Positions 55,786 to 64,000 of a DNA stretch of 64,000 nucleotides are shown here, in pieces (positions within the stretch are counted from its first letter, which is position 1; every line of letters begins with the position of its first letter). The DNA lies in the NCBI GenBank assembly GCA_944474755.1, contig OX104113.1, positions 25,858,432-25,922,431 of the forward strand, in the 5' to 3' direction. The position numbers and the translations under genes are program-made. The notes under the pieces were generated by a model. It made no database searches. It saw only the letters and a program-made list of their open reading frames with translations, and had not been told where the DNA came from. This DNA comes from Limnoperna fortunei (Eukaryota; Mollusca; Bivalvia; Mytilida; Modiolidae).

Positions 55786-56485
55786 AGTCTCAGCAAAACT
55801 CATTGGTGGCACACAAACTATTAAAAAAATCGAAATAATAGAACGACTAACCGTACCGTCCCTTTTTTGGAGAGTTAATCGGACAAATCACAAAATTAAC
55901 ATGGGATTATAACGGCAAAAAATTAGGCCTTACATTTGAATGGTTCTGTCCAGGGTGTTACACCAAAGATTAATATTACACTTATTGCACAATAGGAAAG
56001 CCAGCCACTGGTCACGGGAAAACGTGAGCACATGTCAATTTATACTGACCTGGTATGACTTATAAATCCGCAACGGAAAACTATTCGTTCAAACAGAATA
56101 CCAACGGCAACACCTCTAGAATGAAAAGCATCTGTTCCCGGTAATTTCTTACATTTATCTCGGATTGTTATTTATAAAGGTCAGTCTAAATAGCCCATAC
56201 CCAGCCACAAGCATTTCTATGACATCGACCACCACCTTTTAATTGAGATAACAGTTTACATACTGTCTAAAGCTTAATCATTTGCCTTAAGAACGCATCT
56301 TCTTTCACGTCCAGATTGTTCCTTCTGTAACTTTATCTTCTGGTTTTCATTAAATAGTATTACAAAGTTCAAGTTTTATTCGAACGAACTAAAAGCCGTC
56401 CCCAAAACAGACCTACACCACAATTAAGAAAATACACTTAACTTTTCATTCAAATTCCTCTAACCCTCCTTGTATCGTTTTATTA
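55786..56485. other. Spacer
   Basis: No supported feature. Confidence 0.4.
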
Positions 56486-56489
56486 CTTC

Positions 56490-57225
56490 GCTGAGTCATA
56501 TGCAGTGTTTCCTAATCCTGGATTTGACTTTTTCCTAGACATGACAATATTAAAGATTGTCTCTCAGCAATGCTTAATTTGGTGAATATTCTCATTCAAT
56601 TTACCCCAGCGAGCTGAAATTAAAGACACCATTAACCACTAATACACTAAGATCAGTCTTTTACTTAGACCTACTTCTAGATATAACAACTAGACTATAC
56701 GACAAACATGATGACTTTAACTTTCCAATTGTCAACTACCCTTTCATCGACAGCAACATTCCAGAGCTTTGTACATTCACAACTTCTCCTGCGATCGGTA
56801 TTGAGATTTTCTAAACCGATCACTGCAATTGACAACTAAACTATTCAAACAAGGGATTGTCGAATCTAAATTGATGTTATCTCTCAAGAAGTTCTCAGGT
56901 ACATGTAGTCATCCTGACTTAATTGATCGTTATGGGAAATCAATCTCTCAAATACGACCGGACATTTTCGCCGAGAAATGTGGCGTTTCCTGTTACTGAA
57001 TTAGACTTTTTCTTATACATGACAATGAGTAACTCGACGGGTGTCTAATTAGAGGCTGGCACTGCTTACTCCTCCAAAACACATGAGTGCACCCATGGTT
57101 TTTATTTGGTTCGGATTACTTTGTGTTGAGCTGTATTTGTTTGTCTATATTCGGATTTCTAATTGTCCCTTGACTTTCGGCTCTTGTTGTTCGGTCGGGT
57201 TTCTTTGCAATTGTTTTTTTTATCA
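56490..57225 (+). mobile_element. RT-element 3' portion (copy i)
   Basis: SAMLNLVNILIQFTPAS-type remnant (about 56565-56605), KDTINH, a TRLYDKHDDFNFPIVNYPFI block (56690-56750), a DLIDRYGKSISQIRPDIFAE block (56925-56980), and the 3' tail. A duplicated tail start lies at 56478-56540. Frames are broken. Confidence 0.75.
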
Positions 57226-57651
57226 ACAGTCATTCTTTCTACGTACAATATTTTGTTGTTATTATTAGCGGAATCTGATTACAAATTACAGAAAACTTTA
57301 AAAAAAAAACGTCAACAAAATTACACCATAAATCACAAAAATCTTTTTTTTTTAATTTCTTTTCATAATAATCACAACAAAAAATCTTTTTTTCTTTCTT
57401 GTCGAAGAAAAATTGTTTCTTGTCGGTAAAAAAGGCTTCTTGTCGGTAATTATACCTTCTTGTCGGTAAATAGTGGGACCCCGAAATTGGAACAACTTCC
57501 CCCTAGCACTGTGATGAGTGATTCAAAACAGCTGTGTAACCATCATTTATTAAATCATAAGTAACCTGTATATAGTTTCAACTTAATTGGTATAGTTTAT
57601 ACCTGTGTGAGATGAAGGCGGATAATCATGCAAAATAGAAACAGTTGAGAT

Positions 57652-58287
57652 TTGAGCTGATATATGACAATAGACAATAGACAATATTTATTTGCATAAA
57701 CACATTTACATTAAATGGTTATGGCACAAAGAATAAGCAAAAATGTCAATAACAGTTTATAATTACAAACATAGCAATATTAACATGGCGTGACAGCGGT
57801 GCTAATTTATTTATTATACTTTTAATTGTGTTTTCTCATCTGCCAGCACACGCCGGGTATTCGGACACACAGAACAGGGTGGAACACAAAAGAACGGGTG
57901 AGGTGGATGAAAACATCGTGTTCAGGTAGGTGTGTTATTTTCATTCTGAACGTATTGAAATAGGATTAAAGACAGAAATAAGTTAATGCAGCCTTTTGTA
58001 TGTCCCTGAACTACTAGTACACCAAGTATTGTCTGTTTTTACTGGAGAAATAATCCACAGGAACGTCATGAACACAGAAATTACTTCGGAAAAAGTAGAC
58101 TTCCAACTTTCGTTGATTGTAACTTCTCGCGAAATGCAAGTTACAAAGTCTTTTTGGTCAATATAGATACCCCAATGCATACTTGATTATCTTTGAAAAG
58201 TTGAACTTCTAACTCGACGTATTAAGCACAGTATTCTTTATTATCCAAACATAGTTAGCGAAATTTTGACACAACGGACCGCGGGTG
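57652..58287 (-). repeat. Left partner of a long inverted pair
   Basis: 57845-58287 is the inverse of 61606-62056 with moderate divergence (for example CACGCCGGGTATTCGGACAC; GGAACGTCATGAACACAG; TTTTGACACAACGGACCGCG). The start ATTTGAGCTGATATATGACA (57652) equals the inverse of 62763-62785, beyond the retroelement frame of the right partner, so the left partner appears to be the same unit with the coding part deleted. Confidence 0.8.
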
Positions 58288-58870
58288 ATTCGAGATGAAG
58301 AACACTAAGAACGCGGGTGTTGGACACACAGAACAGGGCATTAACTAGCAATGACCTTGTATTAAAGAAGTGTCTAATCACTGTTTTATTTAATTTTCTG
58401 TGTCCAAATGTTGTAGAACACCAGTTTAAGTCATGTTAGTCCTATATCTTTGTTATAGAATACATTTTATATGCACTTTCATATACTAAGTTAACCTCAT
58501 ACTAGTATATTACGGTGGTTACATCGCCATATTCTCTGTAGTTAATATATGTGTTTTGTCAAATTCGTGAAGTACCGTACTGCTTATATATTATTTTTAT
58601 AAATAGTATTATTCAGGCAACATTTGACTGGAACACTTAGAACGCGGGTGTTAAACACACAGAGCATGGTGTATGTAAGACCGTCCTGAACAGTTGATCC
58701 ACTTTCTTTTAGTTTAGATGGAACGACTCCTTCGTGTATTTAAGTTTGATATCTTTTTTGTTTCCCATTGGTTCGTGCAATATAAGTTGTCTGTAAGCGT
58801 TTTGGTGCCATGATCAGATGAAAAATGGTCTTTAATTGTTTCTAAGCAAGTTCCTTTTACGCCAATAAAA
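58288..58870. other. Spacer with reiterated ACACAGAACAGGG motif
   Basis: AACGCGGGTGTTGGACACAC (about 58310) and AACGCGGGTGTTAAACACAC (about 58642) repeat a motif also present at 57855 (CGGACACACAGAACAGGG). No gene. Confidence 0.45.
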
Positions 58871-58875
58871 GCATT

Positions 58876-59025
58876 TATATATATAATATTAGCGGCTTGA
58901 CTTGACAAAAACCCAATATAAGGACAAGGCTTAGAAACGGAGTATAATGGCGAGGCTCTGCCCAATCTTCCCAGTTTCGTGCCGAGTCCTTATATTGTGT
59001 TTATTTCAAGTCAATATTATGTTTA
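58876..59025. repeat. Imperfect hairpin element
   Basis: GACTTGACAAAAACCCAATA then TAAGGAC pairs with GTCCTTATATTGTGTTTATT then TCAAGTC; loop of about 60 bases. Confidence 0.65.
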
Positions 59026-59335
59026 TCCTGCAACCTATCCTAAAATATTTCCTCCTAAAAATTGTTGTAATTGTATCCTTATTAAGCCTATACACATAGT
59101 GCGCAGTATTTTGGTAATCAACATGATTGACGTAAATTGAGTGATGTTTCAAGAACGATTTCTGCTTTTCAAGGTGAATTTTAAATACAAAAGTAATGCA
59201 CGTAACAAGTTTAGTAAAAACATCAGAAATAACAACAAGATACTATTTTCAATATCACATAGGTTGTACTGTATTACGAAACTCGTCGATTCGGCTTACA
59301 AACTTTTCTTGTATGTTTAATGGCGATCGCACATA

Positions 59336-59475
59336 TATACAATATTCGTTCATTGTCATAAAATATACAGTTTATTTGTACTAGCCTTAGAAACAGGTAG
59401 GAATGCGATGTTCTACCTGTTTCGCGGCGAGTACAAATAAACTTTATATTTTCCGACAATGTACGAATATTGTTT
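59336..59475. repeat. Hairpin element with about 60-bp arms
   Basis: ACAATATTCGTTCATTGTC to AGAAACAGGTAG pairs with CTACCTGTTTCG to GACAATGTACGAATATTGT around a 12-base loop. Confidence 0.75.
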
Positions 59476-59790
59476 TTATTCTGCAACCAGAAAATCATTT
59501 TATACTAATGAAAAGCATTAAAAGTGCACTCATGTGATAGCCTGACGTCACAAACAAATATCGTATTTGACAACATGCCGTAAACCAGAACAGAATACTA
59601 AATATCGTTAAAAGGACAGGGGCACCAGGCGCCGACGTCATTATTTACAATTCTAATATGACGTCCTTCATATGCTTTGGCCCGCTATGACGTCACAACT
59701 AGAATTCCGACGTCATATGAAAATAGCAATCGGAACATCTCTCGGCCATTTCCGTCAAGGGTCGGGAAGTAACCGAGGTGATCCGATTTA
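59476..59790. other. Spacer
   Basis: No supported feature; GACGTCA motifs recur (59636, 59690, 59710) within a short span. Confidence 0.4.
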
Positions 59791-59794
59791 TGAA

Positions 59795-60911
59795 AATAGC
59801 AAAAAATCCGACCGAGCCAAAAGTCAAGGGACAGTTACAAATCCGGATATAGACAAACGCAATACAAAAACCAAAAACACAAAAAACAGAAAGAGAGTAA
59901 CCCGAACCCAATAAAAACCATGGGTGCACTCAGGTGCTCCGGATCAGTAAGCAGTGTCTGCCTCTAAATAGACACCCATCAAGTTACTCATTGTCATGCG
60001 TAGGGAAAAGTCAAATCCAGGAATAGGAAACACTACCTATGAAGCAGCAAAAATGTCAGATCGTATTTGAGACACTGATTTACCATAACGATCAATTAAG
60101 TCATGGTGACGACCATAGATCTTCTGAAGAGATAACACCAACCTAGGTACAACAAACCTTTGTTTGAGTAGTTTAGCAGTCAACAGCAGTGATCGGTCAA
60201 GAAAATCGGAATACCGATCCCAGGATCTAGAATAACATATAAGTTGTGACATGTACACACCATACGCTGGAGCTGCTGGAATGTTGCTATCAATAAGCGC
60301 GAAGTTGAAAATAAGAAAGTTGAAGTCATCACGTTTGTACGGTAGTCTAGTTTGTAGTTTTCCTGAGTCTATTTCTAGAAAAAGGTCTAAGTAAGAGGCT
60401 GACCTTAGTGTATTGGTGGTGTCTTTAATGTCAAGCTCGCTAGGGTAAATTGAATGTAAATAGTCACCAAATTTAGCATTGTTGAGGGACAAAACATCAG
60501 CAATATAGAGGAATGTTAAATTAAAGTTCTGGGCCAGTGTCTTCTTTCTTCTTCAGTAGGCCTTCTAGGAACTCATCCTCATAAGAGTACAAAAACGAGG
60601 AGAGGAGCACAATTATTACCCATTGGAATACCAACAGTCTGTTGAAAAACATGTCAACCAAACATGATGAATATGTTGTCGATCAGAAAATCTAACATAT
60701 GACAGATTTGGTCTTCAGTATTATATTTAGGGTCATTTATGATGAAGTAAGTTCTGTCATATACGCTCAAACACAATGCAATTTTGTTAAGATTTCTCAA
60801 TATTTGTTTGCTTAAAAGGTAAGTATATTCAATAAAATTAAGAGAATATATGTGTATGTCAATTTTATTTGCTTTAACATACTGCTGTGGGATATCTCTT
60901 ATTAGTTTCAA
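59795..60911 (-). mobile_element. Best-preserved RT-element coding copy (copy j)
   Basis: On the minus strand, 60911-60654 encodes FIEYTYLLSKQILRNLNKI and QICHMLDFLIDNIFIMFG. Then a VGIPMGNNCAPLL block lies at about 60640-60600 and the catalytic loop reads YIADVLSLNN (about 60515-60485; Ala replaces the first catalytic Asp of YIDD). 60492-60037 is one open frame with NAKFGDYLHSIYPSELDIKD, TLRSASYLDLFLEIDSGKL, DDFNFLIFNFALIDSNIPAA, YGVYMSQLICYSRSWDRY and KIYGRHHDLIDRYGKSVSQI. A 3' tail follows to 59795. The lost Asp and frame breaks show it is inactive. This copy defines the family for the window. Confidence 0.8.
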
Positions 60912-60987
60912 AAAAGCAAAATTAACACTGAAAGCGTACTCTTAGAGCCGCTGCGAAATGTTAACTCATTTGTTATACATATTAGAA

Positions 60988-61133
60988 TTGAAATAGATTA
61001 TTGCAATGGGGATCTATGCGAATTAGGACATGGTCAGACCTTATATTTTTCTTCATTTTATACCTCGCTGATAAATATATGGTCTGACCATGTTCTAATT
61101 CGCATAGAGCCCGATCGCAATAATCTATTTCTT
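60988..61133. repeat. Hairpin element with about 55-bp arms
   Basis: GAAATAGATTATTGCAATGG then GATCTATGCGAATTAGGACA and TGGTCAGACC pair with GGTCTGACCATGTTCTAATT then CGCATAGAGCCCGATCGCAA and TAATCTATTTC; loop of about 40 bases. Confidence 0.85.
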
Positions 61134-61605
61134 AAATAAAGCTTTGCTTATTCGTAGTGTCGTATTTGTTTAGTTGAACCGGTAGTTGCAAAATAAATAG
61201 ACATTGATGGTCTGGATTTGCAGGGTTGCGCCATAATACTTTGAATTTAGTCTGTTTGAAGTGTTTGTTTTAGAAGAGAAAAAACACAGATGAAAATAAT
61301 ATATTTATTTATGGATTAAAACAAAAACACTTATTTGCGCGATTGCAACATTCCGAATTGTTTACATTTGGCAAGGAAGGTCAAACAGGTACTTTAAAGT
61401 GGGCGTTGCTAAAACTCGTTTTATAGCCAGTGGCAGTGAAACACATACAAAATTTAAGCTGCTCTAATCGAAGGATTGTTCCTCCTCTATAAAAACATTC
61501 ATGAAAAGAAAATATACGGTTGCTCATTACAATAATAGAAAGGGGACGAAACAGTTTAAATAAAAAAAATAAGCATTTTCACCCGGTTCGTTGTGTTCTC
61601 TAAAG
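61134..61605. other. Spacer
   Basis: No supported feature. Confidence 0.4.
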
Positions 61606-62056
61606 AGCACACACCCGCGGTCCGTTGTGTCAAAATTCCACCAAGTATGTTTGGATAATGAAGAATACTGTGCTTAATACGTCGAATTAGAAGTTAAACT
61701 TTTCAAATATAATCAAGTATGCATTGGGGTATCTATACTGATCATAAAAACTTTGTAACTTGCTTTTCGCGAGGAGTTTCAATCAACGAAAGTTGGAAGT
61801 CTACTTTTTCCGAAGTAATTTCCGTGTTCATGACGTTCCTGTGCATTATTTCTCTAGTAAAAACAGACAATACTTGGTGTACTAGTAGTGAAGGGACATA
61901 CAAAAGGCGTTATAAACTTATTTCTGTCTTTAATCGTATTTCAATAAGTTCAGAATGAAAATAACACACCTACCTGAACACGATGCTTTCATCAACCTCA
62001 CCCGTTCTTTTGTGTTCCACACTGTTCTGTGTGTCCGAATACCCGGCGTGCAGCAT
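61606..62056 (+). repeat. Right partner of the inverted pair with 57845-58287
   Basis: Inverse copy as described for the left partner; arms about 440-450 bases, 3.3 kb apart. A 79-codon plus frame here and a 65-codon minus frame in the left arm are the same sequence and have no other support. Confidence 0.85.
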
Positions 62057-62586
62057 TCTTGTAGAAATTTAATAAAAGTTTTAATAATTGGGTAGGAATT
62101 GTTATTTAGAAGAAATTTAATTTCTTTCATTGTTAGAGTATGAGGAAACGGATGTCCTAGTAGATTTTTAAGTTTTTCAATAAGGTTATTTCTTGGATTG
62201 TTGTAATGAGGACAAGTTGATAGAAAATGGAACTCGTCCTCAATGTTTTTATTATCACAAGAGAGACAGATGCGTTCACTTTTTTCAGCATTATTATATC
62301 TTCCTCTTTCTAAAGCCAAGTTGTGTGAACTTAAACGTAATTTACAAAGGATAGATCTTTCATTCTTAGTTTTACAGAGGTCTAAATAAGTAGGGCGTTT
62401 AGTTGGTATAATAATTTTGTGAAAGAAAGAAAGTTTGCTACTAGCTTCTATAGAGCTGTTCATATTTTGTTTATATTGATCATTCATTCTTTGTTCAATT
62501 CTATTTAAGTATAGATCAATTTTATTTATATTGAGGTATAAATGGTTAAATCCTAATTTATTTAATAAATTTTTACTGTTGGACAT
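62057..62586 (-). mobile_element. C-terminal end of a retroelement ORF with a zinc-knuckle-like motif
   Basis: A 218-codon minus-strand frame (62586-61930) has a C-terminal-RT look: LSFFHKIIIPTKRPTYLDLC, RSILCKLRLSSHNLALERGR and RICLSCDNKNIEDEFHFLST then CPHYNNPR. The C-x2-C ... H-x4-C spacing with the E(D/Y)EFHFL phrase is common at the end of LINE proteins. The last 40 codons or so run into the inverted-pair sequence and are probably not part of the original protein. The upstream RT domain is missing. Confidence 0.65.
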
Positions 62587-62789
62587 CCATATACTCGTTC
62601 ACTAAGGAGTTTGGAGAGTTTATTATATGGTTTAGGAAACTCAGCATTTTCCTCTGAATTTTAATAAATAAAGATGTTCTATTTGCTTCTGCTAGGCAGG
62701 CAATATTTGTTGTTTTGTAGTTAACCCCTAAAATTTCTTGCAACAATGACAGATACTGTCATTGTCACATATATCAGCTCAAATTATGT

Positions 62790-63300
62790 CTGGTTGTAGG
62801 ATTGATACTTGTGAGCAGAACTAGTCTTGTTCTGTTTTATTGTTTATTTGTATAGCAATCATAATTTGTTGTCTCATTTTGGACCTTCAAAAAATCACCT
62901 AATCCAAATTGGCTTATATTAGCTTTGTATAGTTGAGCAACAAATTGTGCCCATTACAAGGTCAACTAAACTAAGCAATAATTTTGAAAATGACTTTAGT
63001 ATTTCTATTTATGTGGTAAAATAATTAATTGCAATTTTGTTGTATAATTCAAACATTCTTGATAATTTATCTTTTTATTATTTAAATTACGTTCATATAA
63101 TAATCAAATGAATATAACAATACAACTAGGGCTTTGAAATTTGCATCCAAAGACTAAAATGACATATATTGCAATATAAAAAGTATACAGTTTTTTTTGC
63201 ACACAGCTTTTTCTTAAACTTGTCCTTAAAGAATCAAATGTAATCGTGGAGTGAATCACTCACAATAGTATCTGACTATCTGTTCTCAATCTAAATGAGG
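62790..63300. other. Spacer
   Basis: AT-rich; no supported feature. Confidence 0.4.
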
Positions 63301-63412
63301 GGCATCAGTGGCCCAGTGGTTAATGTAATCTGTTATTCATCACCAGCCTGTCTTCCAGTCTTACTGCAGGCAAGGTTTGCTTGATTCGAATTGACAAGAA
63401 ACAAACAACAAA
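63301..63412 (+). mobile_element. Internally deleted SINE
   Basis: The head GGGGCATCAGTGGCCCAGTG and GCAGGCAAGGTTTGCTTGA join directly to ATTGACAAGAAACAAACAAC, so most of the body is lost. Confidence 0.75.
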
Positions 63413-64000
63413 CAAAAATGAATTTAAATGTGGGAAGGACATATGCATATGCTTTCACCCAACATCACTTTTTAAGAGTAATTCTTAAACAGTTCAAAGA
63501 CAGACACAACCAAAGGGCTCAGTACAAAAATGATTATGCTCCTTAAACTCATATTACCATGATGCAGCTAAAACTACTGTATCAACATTTGACTGGAAGT
63601 TTGTGATTTTCATAATTACACAAAACATTACGATAAATTACAGCATTTAGCAATAATTTTCTCTGTCTGTAATCGAGGTACCAAATGATTTGATTGGTCT
63701 CCTCAAATACTGATTCTGCATATAAAGATCTTGTTTGTTTATTTGAGCACATATGACTTCTTTCTACAATAAAAAAGTACTTGATTTAATATATGGCAAT
63801 GATTTTTTAGGTATTTCACTAAAGGTAAAATTCTATCTTGTATTAAATTGTTAAATGTATGTCCATGTAAGATTTTAGATGGAATAATTTAAAACATAGC
63901 AAAAAGGGGGAGCAAAGTAAAAGATTTAATTTAAATTAGATTGTTATTCTGTCAGAAATTTGTGGACACAAAACAACATTTATTACAAGATTTGCTTATC
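63413..64000. other. Spacer, with an end of the AATTAAATCTTT MITE at 63905-63945
   Basis: GGGGGAGCAAAGTAAAAGAT then TTAATTTAAATTAGATTG matches the right end of the mini-element at 36288-36402. Otherwise nothing recognised. Confidence 0.5.

Noticed and set aside
61719..61958. 79-codon plus frame and its mirror at 57983-58180
   Set aside because: Same sequence in the two partners of the inverted pair; no other evidence of coding.

Overview
The window is animal nuclear DNA, AT-rich, with split genes (GT-AG introns) and very dense transposon debris. Three repeat types are ones I know from bivalve genomes, above all marine mussels (Mytilidae): a tRNA-derived SINE ending in AAAC repeats, a reverse-transcriptase element present in about ten fragments, and short-TIR elements built round 146-170 bp tandem arrays. 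A mussel-like bivalve is therefore my best guess; this is inference, since no database could be searched.

The main content is a cluster of five avidin-family (biotin-binding protein) loci between 4.9 and 26.9 kb. All five share one design: a short exon carrying a start codon and signal peptide, a phase-1 intron, and one exon holding the whole avidin barrel. Locus 1 (minus, 4885-5988) is intact except for one extra T in a homopolymer. Locus 2 (plus, 6466-7514) is intact and head-to-head with locus 1. Locus 3 (minus, 14661-16209) is a pseudogene with a frameshift and a nonsense codon. Loci 4 (plus, 22786-23429) and 5 (plus, 25889-26900) are intact and close to each other. They keep nearly all streptavidin/avidin biotin contacts and have additional N-terminal cysteines, whereas loci 1 and 2 have altered pockets. 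A duplicated flanking block (19.0-20.5 kb and 23.7-24.8 kb) suggests that loci 4 and 5 arose by tandem duplication. The cluster looks like birth-and-death evolution of secreted biotin-binding proteins.

The second clear gene is a J-domain membrane protein on the minus strand (exons at 44020-44113, 42936-43156 and 39731-40001), most like DNAJC4. Its 2.9-kb last intron holds two complete TIR elements with internal satellites. Its likely first exon lies in the left arm of a 3.9-kb palindrome (44395-48282). Two phase-compatible plus-strand exons (33604-33715, 35900-36007) and one minus-strand exon (35426-35537) point to further genes that I cannot name.

The rest is mobile DNA. There is an AP-endonuclease LINE with a SINE inserted in it (1-1.5 kb), a Tc1/mariner copy (7.6-8.7 kb) and two more decayed ones (11.5-14.0 kb), and a long degenerate copy of the RT element (9.4-11.4 kb). 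Tandem-repeat arrays lie at 28.4-32.3, 39.0-39.4, 40.5-42.8 and 50.9-51.5 kb. Several hairpin or TIR mini-elements lie at 36-38 and 51-61 kb, and a 3.3-kb-separated inverted pair lies at 57.8/61.6 kb.
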